From Actinomycetes bacterium (GTDB lineage: Bacteria; Actinomycetota; Actinomycetes; Mycobacteriales; Mycobacteriaceae), in NCBI GenBank assembly GCA_023461275.1, contig JAEYMI010000013.1, positions 1-64,000 of the forward strand: a stretch of DNA of 64,000 nucleotides. Reading direction: 5' to 3'. This document shows, in pieces, positions 1-9,513 of the stretch (the first letter of the stretch is position 1; every line of letters begins with the position of its first letter). Below the pieces are notes generated by a model that was given only the letters and a program-made list of their open reading frames with translations, did not search any database and was not told the DNA's origin. The translations under genes and the position numbers were made by a program.

Positions 1-3000
1 CCGAACCACCAGATCCGCCGGCACCACCAGCACCCTGCGTACCCAGACCACCGGCACCACCCACACCGGGCCGCACCACCCCAAGGCCATAGTTGTACGC
101 CGAACCACCAGCACCACCAGAACCACCGGCAGTAGTCCAACCGTCATCCGTCGTACCATCACCGCCAACACCACCGACACCACCGAACGCCGTCCCGCGC
201 GACGACGAGACGTTCAGAACAGAATTGCCGTGAGCGTCCTGTGCGTACCCCGGGAAATACTCCGCACCCACATACGCCTCACCGCCGGCACCACCCATTC
301 CGCCGTAGCCACCGGCAACATCACTACCTCCGCGACCACCGGCACCGCCTATTGCGTCGGCTGATTGCCCCAGCGCGAAGGCGTTGCCACCTGAGCCGCC
401 GGTTCCTGCGCCTTGGCCTGCGCCTTGGCCGCCGTTGCCGCCCGATCCGCCGATCGCGCCGCCACTGTTGCTGGTTGCGGTGCCGCCGTAGCCGCCGTTG
501 CCTCCTTGGAGATGCTGCCTGTCCGCGGTAGCGCCGCGTCCGCCATTGCCGCCGCGGTTGATGCTGGTGCTGTAGCCGCCGCTTGCTCCGTCGGCACCCG
601 TTTGTCCACCAGTACCGCCGAAACCGCTGGCGCCTCCGTAGCCACCGCTTCCGCCGTGGGTTGAGGTGTCACTGGATGCGCCGCCATCACCGCCGGCGCC
701 ATCTCGACCACCCGAACCAACGAAGCCCCAGGCGCCCGCAGCACCGTTGCCACCGGCGCCGGTGGCGCCAGCGGTGCCACCAGTACCGCCGGTCCCGCCG
801 TCGCCGTTGACGCCGTAGGCTCCTGTGCTCGCCCGCACGCTACCTGCGTTGCCGCCGACGCCACCGGTGCCGCCAGTACCGCCATTCCCACCGGCTCCGC
901 CGCTAGTACCTGCGCCCGAGTTGATTCCCAAAACGCCGGCCGCACCGGCCGCACCGTTTCCGCCGGTACCGCCGGTACCGCCGTGCCCACCGACACCGCC
1001 GGCACCGCCGTTGCCGGAGTTCAGGCCGCCAAGACCACCGGATCCGCCAGCACCACCAGCGCCGCCCGTTCCGCCCGCGCTACCCGCACCACCAGCGACG
1101 GTCGCATTCGCTCCGCTCGTACCGGACCCGCCGGCGCCTCCGGCACCGCCCTTTCCTCCGTTGCCAGCTCCACCCGCGTCGCCGCCACGACCACCGGCTC
1201 CACCAGTCGCGCCGATAGCGGCAGCATCACCGCCCGCTCCGCCCGCTCCGCCATTACCTGTCAGGCGCCCACCAGTGCCGCCTTCTCCGCCTGCCGCACC
1301 GGCCCGCCCGGAACCACCATCGCCACCATCACCGACCAGTGCCGCGTCACCACCACGACCACTATTGAAACCATCGCCACCATCGCCAAACAGGGCCGAA
1401 TCACCACCGTCACACGACGCGCTTGTCGTGCAGGTTCCGGCGGAGTAGTTGAATCCATCACCCACCAGCAGTCCGGCGTCACGATGGCTCGCGGTTCCAT
1501 TGGCAATCAGAAGGCCAGAGTTTCCAGATACTGCGCCAACGCCATCGAAGTCCGCGGAGATACGCTCGGCCAGAGCGCTATTCGCGGATACCGCATTGAT
1601 GGTCGTTGCTGGTTCACCACTATTGGCTTCCGGAAGCAGTTCGCCGGTGGCTGCGTCGAGCATGGTGACGGTGCCGTGGGTATCGCCGTCGGCCAGTGAT
1701 AGTCCGCTGACGATCACTTTGCTGCCGTCGGCACTCAACGCGATATTTGCGTTGGGCCCGGGAATCTGGAACGCGTCCACGGTGAACGAACGCGTGATTG
1801 TGCCTGTCGCAGTATCAATCACGTGGACCGCGCCGAGTGCTGTGTTGTCATCGAGAACGTCGACGACGGTGTATGCGTCATCGCCGGGCAGATTCACAGC
1901 ACTGACGTAGACGGTCTTTCCGTCAGCGCTGACCACGACTCCGGTGGGTAGATCTGCGGTGGATAGTGTCTTCGTCACCGTCCCGGTGGCCCGATCGATG
2001 ACGTAGATGGCGCCGGTGACGTCACCGATCGCTGAGGTGTTGGAGGCCAAATAGGCAGTGGCGTAAAGGTTGTCGTCGACTGGGCTTGCCGCGATTCCGG
2101 TGATGACTTCTTGACGATCGGCGGTGTCGATGACGGTCGTCGAGTTCACGGCCAGCGTCGCCGAATCGAGGTCGTAGACTGCGCCTTTCACCTGACCGTT
2201 GCCGCCTGCGTCATCGTCGGAAAGATAGGCGCTGGCGAAAACGTGCTTACCATCGTCGCTCGTCGTCAGTCCGGTGATGACCACGTCGTCAGCGCCACCG
2301 ACCACGGTGGAACCGATGACCGAATTCGTTTGGGCATCAATGACTGTGATGGCGGTCCGGGTCGTGGTTCCCGAGTCCACCGTCGTCGACGCGTAGACAC
2401 GTGAGCCGTCCGGACTGACGGTGACCGAGGACAACCCCAGCGGGTACGCCGAGCCGGGCACGCTGGGGTCGTAGGCATCACCGATCGCAATGCTGGCGAT
2501 TTCGGTACCCGTGTTGGTGTCGATGACGTGAACGGCCGGCTGAACCTTGCTGCCATTGTAATAGCTTGTGGCATAAAGTTTCTGACCGTCAGGGCTCAGG
2601 GCCACACCGATGGTGCCCGTGTAAGGGGTATCGGGGCCGAGCGCAATGATCTTCGTGGTGTCTGCGCTGATGACCGTGACGGTGGGTGCCGCGTCGAATC
2701 CGCTGCCGACGTAGATGCGGCTGCCATCCTGACTCGTTACAACAGTGCCGGGCAGCGCATCACCGAGGTTGACGCTACGCTGCACTGGTGCGGCGGCTGC
2801 GACGATGGGAATCACCACACTCTGAGTGGTGGTGGCTCCGGCACTATCGGTGATAGTGAAGGTAACCGTGTCAGAACGAGCCGCCTCGGGGGCACCGACC
2901 TGCGCAGCCGCCCGACGAGCAGCCACCGACGGCGTGTATGTGTATGCGCCGGTAGCGAAGTCATAGTCGATCACACCACCACTGGCCGTGGTGAACTGAC

Positions 3001-5158
3001 TCGGACCCGTCGGCGTCATCCCCGAATACGTCACCGACGTCGCATCACCATCAGGATCGATAAACCCAAAACCACCGGACACAACACCGGTCACCGCATT
3101 CGTCACCGGAGCAGCCACCGCCACGTACGGTGCAGCGTTCGCCGGCACGATCGGGATCACCGCACTCTGCGTGGTGGTAGATCCGGCGCTGTCGACGATC
3201 GTGAACACCACTGTGTCCCCACGCGCACTATCCGGGGCATCGGTCTGCGCTGCCGCATGCCGAGCGGCCGCCGTCGGAGTGTAAACGTAGGCACCCGTGA
3301 TGAAGTTGTAATCGATGACACCACCACTGGCCGTGGTGAACTGACTCGGACCCGTCGGCGTCATCCCCGAATACGTCACCGACGTCGCATCACCATCAAG
3401 ATCGATAAAACCAAATCCACCGGCCACAGCCCCCGTCGACGGATTCGCGACCTCAGGGGTGGCCACTGCCAAGTACGGGGCCCTGTCGGCCGGCACAATC
3501 GGGATCACCACGCTCTGCGTGGTGGTAGATCCGGCGCTGTCGACGATCGTGAACGTCACCGTGTCCCCACGCGCACTATCCGGGGCATCGGTCTGCGCAG
3601 CAGCATGCCGCGCAGCCGCCGTCGGAGTGTAAACGTAGGCACCCGTGATGAAGTTGTAATCAATCACACCACCACTGGCCGTGGTGAACTGACTCGGACC
3701 CGACGGCGTCATCCCCGAATACGTCACCGACGTCGCATCACCATCAGGATCCACAAACCCAAAACCACCCCGCACAGCTCCCGTCGACGAATCCGCCACC
3801 ACCGGGGCGACCACGGCCACATACGGTGCGGTGTTGGTCGCGATGGAATAGGCGCCGGTATGCGATGCGACAGAGCCCGATCCGTCGGACGAAGCGGTGA
3901 CATAGGTGGTGTCAACGACACGTCGCGCCTGATCCGCATACGGGGCGTAGACCGTGATTTCACTCGTATCGGCATCCGCGGTCGCGATACGCAGCGCATC
4001 GCCCGGCTGCAGTACCTGCATCCACATCGACGACCCGCCCGAGGTGGCCGACGTAACGACCACAGCTACTTCAGTGTCGCGAGTATTGGTGTACAGCAAA
4101 GTATTTGCGTCGATCGCCGATACGCCTTCACCGAGCCCCGGGACAGCGGCTGGCGGCGTGGCTCCGGTCACCGCCCCACCATCCGCGCTGGAATAGTGAT
4201 ACACGTCAGTCGCTGTGGCACCCTCGACAGTGCCCGGAATGAATACTGAATTCGGATCACGTTGCCGCACATAGCCGTAATAGATCGCCGCGAGATTCAG
4301 ACCATCGGCGGGTAACGGCACAGGGGTGCCCGAGTCGAACACATTGCCCGTCAACACCGCAGCCGCCACCTGCATCAACGCTGACGTCCCAGACGAATCC
4401 GTATCCGCCGGGGCATCGCTGAGAGGTCTGTCACCGTCCGACGACCCGGTCTCAGTGATCGTGACTGTCGGCTCCGATATGACAGGCACCGACTTCGACG
4501 ACGGAACGGCACCGCCAGCCGGTGCGGGTTGACCGCTCGTCGAACTCTCGGGCGTCGAATCGTCGGTCGTCGGGCTCTGTTGAGGCGTCACCAACCCTGG
4601 TGCGGTCGAATCAGCAGTTGTAGCACCAGCGGTTGTGGGAGTTGCCGCATTCGCCGTCGGTGCCGCGCCCGTTTCGGGCGCCGGGACGCTGGTGGTCGTC
4701 GGCGTCGGAGCCGAGGTCTCAGGTTGCGTAGCTGGCGACTGCTCGGCGGTAGTTGCGCCGCCCGCCCCTGTAGCGGAACCCGAACTCGTCGACGGCGTCC
4801 CAGCCGACGAGCTTTCCGTCGGCGAACCCGTACCTGTAGCCGCGGTACTGCCACCGGCTGATCCCGATGCGGTCCCGGTACCCGCACCGGATGACGATCC
4901 TTCCGCTTCGCCTCCATCCGAACCGGATGGTGTGGTCACCTCAAGCGTCGAATCCGACGTCGCGGTGCCCGGTGCAGTCGAGTCACCTCCTGCACCATCC
5001 GAGGATGACGTACCCGCACTAGAAGACGATGTGCCCGACGTCGTTCCGTCAGCGGGAGCAGCATCGGCAGCCCCCTGGCTCAATGCGCATGAAGCGACGA
5101 TGACTGCGGCACTCCCCGCCGCTTTCGCCACAACGAGCCACGGCCGGGACACACTCAT
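1..5158 (-). CDS. Giant exported protein: stalk, Ig/cadherin-like repeats, beta-propeller, PGRS-like Gly-rich domain (3' end outside window)
   Basis: One open frame runs from the ATG at 5158 to the window edge (1,719 codons seen, no stop). Residues 1-35 form a hydrophobic export signal; VASC could be a lipobox and GAADA a signal-peptidase I site, so the anchoring mode is undecided. About residues 35-240 are Ser/Thr/Ala/Gly-rich, like a mucin stalk. Three ~115-residue repeats (about 446-796; GFGFxDxDGDATSVTYSGMTP motif) resemble Ig/cadherin-like surface domains. About 796-1220 are YVTN-type propeller blades (VSADGKTVYVSA, LSADGSKVIVSG). From about 1236 onward the protein is Gly-Gly-X/Asn-Gly-Gly repetitive, like mycobacterial PGRS domains, but there is no PE domain. 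A surface or cell-wall role is inferred. The exact antisense frames are long because of Gly/Pro codon bias and are not genes. Confidence 0.9.
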   Translation of the reverse strand, partial: MSVSRPWLVVAKAAGSAAVIVASCALSQGAADAAPADGTTSGTSSSSAGTSSSDGAGGDSTAPGTATSDSTLEVTTPSGSDGGEAEGSSSGAGTGTASGSAGGSTAATGTGSPTESSSAGTPSTSSGSATGAGGATTAEQSPATQPETSAPTPTTTSVPAPETGAAPTANAATPTTAGATTADSTAPGLVTPQQSPTTDDSTPESSTSGQPAPAGGAVPSSKSVPVISEPTVTITETGSSDGDRPLSDAPADTDSSGTSALMQVAAAVLTGNVFDSGTPVPLPADGLNLAAIYYGYVRQRDPNSVFIPGTVEGATATDVYHYSSADGGAVTGATPPAAVPGLGEGVSAIDANTLLYTNTRDTEVAVVVTSATSGGSSMWMQVLQPGDALRIATADADTSEITVYAPYADQARRVVDTTYVTASSDGSGSVASHTGAYSIATNTAPYVAVVAPVVADSSTGAVRGGFGFVDPDGDATSVTYSGMTPSGPSQFTTASGGVIDYNFITGAYVYTPTAAARHAAAQTDAPDSARGDTVTFTIVDSAGSTTTQSVVIPIVPADRAPYLAVATPEVANPSTGAVAGGFGFIDLDGDATSVTYSGMTPTGPSQFTTASGGVIDYNFITGAYVYTPTAAARHAAAQTDAPDSARGDTVVFTIVDSAGSTTTQSAVIPIVPANAAPYVAVAAPVTNAVTGVVSGGFGFIDPDGDATSVTYSGMTPTGPSQFTTASGGVIDYDFATGAYTYTPSVAARRAAAQVGAPEAARSDTVTFTITDSAGATTTQSVVIPIVAAAAPVQRSVNLGDALPGTVVTSQDGSRIYVGSGFDAAPTVTVISADTTKIIALGPDTPYTGTIGVALSPDGQKLYATSYYNGSKVQPAVHVIDTNTGTEIASIAIGDAYDPSVPGSAYPLGLSSVTVSPDGSRVYASTTVDSGTTTRTAITVIDAQTNSVIGSTVVGGADDVVITGLTTSDDGKHVFASAYLSDDDAGGNGQVKGAVYDLDSATLAVNSTTVIDTADRQEVITGIAASPVDDNLYATAYLASNTSAIGDVTGAIYVIDRATGTVTKTLSTADLPTGVVVSADGKTVYVSAVNLPGDDAYTVVDVLDDNTALGAVHVIDTATGTITRSFTVDAFQIPGPNANIALSADGSKVIVSGLSLADGDTHGTVTMLDAATGELLPEANSGEPATTINAVSANSALAERISADFDGVGAVSGNSGLLIANGTASHRDAGLLVGDGFNYSAGTCTTSASCDGGDSALFGDGGDGFNSGRGGDAALVGDGGDGGSGRAGAAGGEGGTGGRLTGNGGAGGAGGDAAAIGATGGAGGRGGDAGGAGNGGKGGAGGAGGSGTSGANATVAGGAGSAGGTGGAGGAGGSGGLGGLNSGNGGAGGVGGHGGTGGTGGNGAAGAAGVLGINSGAGTSGGAGGNGGTGGTGGVGGNAGSVRASTGAYGVNGDGGTGGTGGTAGATGAGGNGAAGAWGFVGSGGRDGAGGDGGASSDTSTHGGSGGYGGASGFGGTGGQTGADGASGGYSTSINRGGNGGRGATADRQHLQGGNGGYGGTATSNSGGAIGGSGGNGGQGAGQGAGTGGSGGNAFALGQSADAIGGAGGRGGSDVAGGYGGMGGAGGEAYVGAEYFPGYAQDAHGNSVLNVSSSRGTAFGGVGGVGGDGTTDDGWTTAGGSGGAGGSAYNYGLGVVRPGVGGAGGLGTQGAGGAGGSGGS

Positions 5159-5734
5159 GCTGACTCCACATCGCTAAAGAGAGATGACACGCGAACACTA
5201 ATCCTGACTGCCGGACACCGCACTGTCTGTAGCCCATTCGGGGGAACGTCCAATAGTCCCGAGAATGCCCCGGAGCCAACGACTTTGACGAGCAGATACT
5301 TACCCCCGCTAACGGGTAGCTTCCTGTTCGGCGCCACCGACCAACACCCCCTTCGCGTCGGATGTGCCAATGGACCCAGCCGATGCTGCAAATGCGTCAC
5401 ATCACGGCATGAAGCAGACCGGTAGTCACATCACCGCGACGGTGTGCACACAACCCGCATGCGTGGCGTGGTGACGCGAGCTGTTCCCGGGGCGGTCCTC
5501 ACCCGAGCGACCGCCGAACCACTGGCCCGTCAGCCAACCACCCGACAGATTGTTGCAATCGATATGTCCGATACGCCAGACTCTGGGCACGGTTCATCAA
5601 TGACGAGGGGCGCGTGATCATGACGACACCGGGGCAGTTTCCTGCAGTATTCGGAATCCATCCGGCGGAGATCACGGCCACTGCGACACAGCCGCTCTGC
5701 CACTAATGCTGGGAGAGACCGCCTTGAGGCTCGA
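5159..5734. other. Intergenic region with the first copy of a scar repeat
   Basis: I see no convincing gene here. It holds the upstream region of the giant surface-protein gene and, at 5534-5596, a 63-bp segment found again at 9394-9456 with only a few differences. Short antisense frames in it show no recognisable domain. Confidence 0.5.
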
Positions 5735-6297
5735 ATGAACCGCACTGCGAACCTACTCGCCATTGTTGGTTGCGCCCTGTACTCGTCGTCTCCGGCTGCG
5801 GCATCATCAACAACTTCCGGGACCACTACGTCGACACCACCACTGACCAACTCACCACCGACATGAATCGCTACATGCGCGTCCTGATGCCCGAGTGGAA
5901 GTACGTTGAGATGTTTGGCGAACACGCTGAGTATGGCTCGATTTACAAGCAGGGCTGTGGCGCGGTCGGCACCGGACTCAAGCCACGCCCGGGCCCACCT
6001 TGGATACTCTCACTCGGCGTCTCGGCCGACCCAGACGAGTCAGAATCCATCAATGCGCGAGTAGCAGTACTTAAGAGCCAGTACGGGTTTCGGGAACGCT
6101 CCGGCAGCATCACACCAAACACCACCTCGTCGGCGACACCCGCCGAGGCACGCGTACACGATCTCGAAAACGACGCCGGCTACCTCGCTCAGGTCTTCCC
6201 CAAAGCACCATTTGACCCTGTCGTACCGCGCCTGGACGGGGATCGGACATTAATCAGGGTGGTGTCACCATGCGTGCGCTACCCCGGTGACGAGTAG
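5735..6297 (+). pseudogene. Broken lipoprotein-like gene, family unknown
   Basis: An ATG at 5735 begins a lipoprotein-like signal (MNRTANLLAIVGCAL) but that frame stops soon after. The mature part continues in the next frame (5770-6297, TTG only), with LVVSGCG followed by a charged ~165-residue region ending PGDE. The simplest reading is a frameshift inside the signal sequence. I do not recognise the mature domain. Pieces of this locus recur in reduced form at 9394-9513 and around 9751-9845, suggesting a decaying duplicated family. It could be intact if the frameshift is a sequencing error. Confidence 0.5.
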
Positions 6298-6317
6298 CCG
6301 ACACCTCTGGTTAGCCT

Positions 6318-7054
6318 GCGCCTGAGCATGTTTCGGCTGCTCAACCGGAACCACGGGCGCCTCGGTCGGCTCGACGGTGTCGTACTGGTAGTAGCCGTAG
6401 GCGGCGTCGAGTCGTTTGGCACCGTTGAGGACCAGGCCGAGGATCTGCGCGCGAGCCATCTTCAGTTGCTCCACCACTCGCTTGAGATCGGGTATGCGGG
6501 ACTTGCCCGACCGCAGCACCACGATCACGCCGTCCATCCAATTGGCCAGCTCGATCGAGTCGGTCACCGTCAGCACCGGCGGCGAATCGACCACCACGTA
6601 GTCATAGATCGCCGACAGATCGGCAAAGAACTGACCGGTTCTGTTGGAAACCAACAACTCCGAAGGATTCGGTGGGATTCCACCGCTGGTGATGACATCG
6701 AGTCCGCCGACCGACGACGGCTGCCGCATCCGCGGTCGTGACATCACCGCGCAGGGCGCTCGTCAACCCCACCGCATTCGACAGTTTCAGCCGCGACGCC
6801 ACCGTCGGCGGGCGCAGGTCGGCGACGCCCGGCGCCACCAGCATGTCCACGTCGAGTCCCTCCAGGCCCCAGGACAGATTTTGCATGGCAGTGTGGCCGA
6901 TGGCGCCGGCCAAACTCACGGCGACCGTCGACGCCCTATAGCGCTGCACCGCACCGAGGACGTCGTCGAAGGTTCCGAGGACCCGAATGTTGTTGCCGAC
7001 CATCATCATCGACCATTGGTAGCTTTTGGCGGGGGGATACGCATACGGAACCAT
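6318..7054 (-). pseudogene. Chimeric pseudogene: sugar-transferase fragment fused to tyrosine-kinase fragment
   Basis: The upstream part (about 7054-6830) resembles the middle of the polyprenyl-phosphate sugar transferase at 20920-22443 (VLGTFDDVLGAV, DVDMLVAPGV) but is clearly diverged. It joins in frame to a near-identical copy of the C-terminal half of the tyrosine kinase at 11015-12472 (PTVASRLKLSNAVGLTSAL, YDYVVVDSPPVL). A 2-base loss around 6730, relative to the intact kinase, shifts the frame. A 1-base loss near 6318 removes the original stop. No initiation region, Walker A motif or C-terminal transferase domain remains, so no function is expected. Confidence 0.85.
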
Positions 7055-7162
7055 CCTCGGTCACGCTGCGTCGTAGAAGAGAGGGTGAGTTCTGCGATGG
7101 TCAACCGAGCGCCTCACCTGTTGCGACTGACGACGTGATGAGAGATGGGAAGTGCCTAGTAT

Positions 7163-7510
7163 ATGGCTGCGATAACCCCAGGTGGCGACGATGATGCAAG
7201 TTCAAGCGCCGAGGTCGACCCGGCGGCTCTCCATCATGCCGCGGCGCGACTGAGTGATCTCTCGCAGTCGCTCCAGAAGCGGTCGGAAGTACTGCAACGG
7301 GAGTTTGAGACGCTCATTGACTACTGGATCGGGCGGTCGGCCGATAAATGGGGTCCGGAGTTTCGCGATTGGCATGACCAGGCGCAAAAACTCTCGGTTC
7401 AGCTTGAGGTCATGAGTCACGTTGTGGCTGATGCCCTTCAAACGCATCTGGGCACCGACGACGACAACGCCAGCGATCTGGGGCAAGACGATGGTCAATA
7501 TGGAGCTTGA
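7163..7510 (+). CDS. WXG100-family protein (ESX/type VII substrate-like), 115 aa
   Basis: This is a short helical protein with DYWIGRSADKW near residue 53, which fits the W-x-G turn between the two helices of WXG100 proteins. The tail is acidic. It lies 3 nt upstream of a second WXG100 protein, so the two probably form a co-translated heterodimeric pair as in EsxA/EsxB systems. No type VII core gene (EccC, EccD) is in the window, so secretion would need a machine encoded elsewhere. The start is the first ATG, with a modest upstream purine stretch. Confidence 0.72.
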   Translation: MAAITPGGDDDASSSAEVDPAALHHAAARLSDLSQSLQKRSEVLQREFETLIDYWIGRSADKWGPEFRDWHDQAQKLSVQLEVMSHVVADALQTHLGTDDDNASDLGQDDGQYGA

Positions 7511-7513
7511 TCT

Positions 7514-8260
7514 ATGACTCGACGACATCGGATTGATCTCGACCAATTCGACACGGTGGTGAGCCAGATGGCCGACTTCGAGAAAGCCATGGAAGGCGCG
7601 GAGAAGGACATCGCTGCAATCGCCCATGGTCTTGCCAGTAGCTGGAAGGGTGCCGGGGCAGACGCGTTCGCGGTCAAGGTGTCCGAGTGGACCGCGGCCG
7701 CGAAAACATCGCACGACGAGTTGACGCGACTGCGAGTGGCCGGCGAGAGCATTATCACGAACTATCGCAACGCATTCCGGGCGAACGCTCAGATGCTCAG
7801 TGGCCTAGTGCCCGGCGCGGAAGCCGCGAAAGCGGCAGTAACCACGAGCAATGACGTCGACGCGCGTGATCGTGCCGGACGAACTGCCCTGCACTATGCC
7901 GCCGCAAGCAATGGGAAAGACTACGAACAGGCCAAGCGGCTGCTCGCCGGAGGTGCAGATGTTGAAGCGCGCGACCAAAACGGGTTGACCCCACTCCTGA
8001 TGGCTGCGCAATATTCGAACTCCGAAGCCATTGTGAGGCTTCTCATTTCAGCAGGCGCTGATGTGCACGCCGAGGACAATGGCGGCAACTCAGCGCTCAT
8101 GTTGGCTCTCTGGCGGGGCAAGTCGGCGGAGTTGGCGCGCGTGTTTCTCGAAGCCGGGTGTGATCCCCACCAGCCCGACAAGCACGGCCAAACGCCCATT
8201 GGCTTCGCCAACGGTTACGGAACTGATGAAATGCGAGCACTATTCGCCGAATTCACGTGA
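7514..8260 (+). CDS. WXG100 protein with C-terminal ankyrin repeats, 248 aa
   Basis: Residues 1-100 are WXG100-like, with SSWKGAGADAF at about 43. From about 118 to the end there are four ankyrin repeats (DRAGRTALHYAA, DQNGLTPLLMAA, DNGGNSALMLAL, DKHGQTPIGFA). A GGAG ribosome site precedes the ATG at 7514. WXG100 heads often deliver a C-terminal effector; here the cargo is a protein-interaction domain and no toxin or enzyme motif is visible. It is probably exported with its 7163-7510 partner. Host-directed, structural or inter-bacterial roles are all open. Confidence 0.8.
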   Translation: MTRRHRIDLDQFDTVVSQMADFEKAMEGAEKDIAAIAHGLASSWKGAGADAFAVKVSEWTAAAKTSHDELTRLRVAGESIITNYRNAFRANAQMLSGLVPGAEAAKAAVTTSNDVDARDRAGRTALHYAAASNGKDYEQAKRLLAGGADVEARDQNGLTPLLMAAQYSNSEAIVRLLISAGADVHAEDNGGNSALMLALWRGKSAELARVFLEAGCDPHQPDKHGQTPIGFANGYGTDEMRALFAEFT

Positions 8261-8308
8261 CAGCGACAGCGTGACTGCAGATGCAGGCATTTGTCGCGGC
8301 TGACAGTG

Positions 8309-9144
8309 CTATCCACCAGACTTCGGCGAGTCCCGGCGCTCCTGCACCAGTTCCTTCGTGCGAAACAACCGCAATGCGGTGACCAGCACAATGCCACCGA
8401 TCATGTTGAACGCGACGGTGTACCAGAACCACGACAGCCAGTCCGTGTAGCTCACGTCGGCACCGACCTGGATCGCCCCGAACACCAGCAGCGAATCCAG
8501 AACCGAATGAAACAGCTGCAGTCCGGCGAGCAAGAATGCCGCGCCCACCGCAGCGGCGATCTTGGCCGGATCCGACGTAGTGCCCTGCTGCATCCGCGTC
8601 AGCAAAGTCATCGTGCTTCCACCGAGCACCGCCAGGCAGATGCTCTGCAGTGACAACGGCGCGTCGACAAAATGGTGCGCAGATTCCGACAGCGTCTGAT
8701 TCCATTCAGGAAACGACCGGGTGATCAACCACATGATGATCCAGCCGCCCACCAGATTCGCCAACAGCGTTCCGCTCCACAGCTTGACCAGTTGCAGTAC
8801 AGAACCGCGTCGAGCCACGACCGCGGCGATGGGCATCAGGAAATCCTCGGTGAACAGTTCGCTGTGTGCCAGGTAGATCGCGATGAACCGATACTGAACG
8901 CGAGTCCGGCGAGCAGATGGTTGCCGGTCTCGTGCAGCACGGCGAGCATCGCCATCACACCCAGGCCCACTTCGAGCCCACCGAACAATCCGGTGATCAG
9001 TACGGCGCGAACCGTGCGGTTCAATCGTTCGGCACCTTCGGTCACCACCTCGTCGAAACTCTCCTCGAGTTCCTCCTCGACGGGCCCGTCGTTGCTGCCC
9101 AATTCGCGACGGACATCCTCTGGGTCTCGCTCGTTCGCGTTGAT
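8309..9144 (-). pseudogene. Formate/nitrite transporter (FNT) family gene, frameshifted
   Basis: Two adjacent frames together encode one FNT-type channel. The N-terminal part (9102-8836 frame) reads GSNDGPVEEELEESFDEVV, then membrane helices to LAGLAFSIG. The rest (8309 frame) continues FIAIYLAHSELFTEDFLMP through the remaining helices. Loss of one T near 8890 (GGTTC where GGTTTC is expected) explains the break. The coding sense extends upstream of the TTG at 9102 to an AAGGGG ribosome site followed by ATC at 9144 where an ATG would be expected. FNT proteins move formate, nitrite or similar anions. It is a pseudogene unless both changes are sequencing errors. Confidence 0.8.
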
Positions 9145-9393
9145 CTGATCCCCTTCTCTGGGTCACGTCGGCGATGGAAGCTGACAATGCTTGCGTGGCC
9201 CGTGGAAAATCGCGGTCTGAAAATGTCGTTCTTGGAAACTGACTCAGCGGCTCGCACGAGATCGGCGTCAGAAAGCCCTTTTCCTCTGTTTCAACAATGC
9301 AGGCCAACCGACACCCTTGGCAAGCGAACAGCGTCGGGGTCATCAATCTCAGCGCGCGCCGCGGCTGCCAACAGCGCACCAGTTCGCCTGTCC

Positions 9394-9513
9394 CCCAACC
9401 ACCCGACACATTGTTGCAATCGTTATGTCCGATACGCCAGACTCTGGACACGGTTCACACCACTGAACAACTCACCACCGACATGAACCGCTACCCGGGT
9501 GACGAGTAGCCGA
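9394..9513 (+). repeat. Internally deleted copy of the 5534-6302 region
   Basis: Three segments match 5534-5596, 5838-5874 and 6277-6302 in the same order and orientation, with the sequence between them missing. The second junction lies at a shared CGCTAC, suggesting microhomology deletion. Confidence 0.8.

Noticed and set aside
825..1448. Plus-strand 207-aa Pro/Ala-rich reading frame
   Set aside because: It is antisense to the Gly-rich domain of the giant minus-strand gene; PPVPP/PAPP strings are the mirror of Gly codons and there is no ribosome site.
2528..4249. Plus-strand 573-aa Arg/His-rich frame
   Set aside because: It is the exact antisense codon register of the Ig-like repeats and propeller; its composition is that of a shadow and it has no domain.
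5530..5925. Minus-strand 131-aa frame
   Set aside because: It runs across the scar repeat and antisense to the lipoprotein remnant; no ribosome site or domain was seen.
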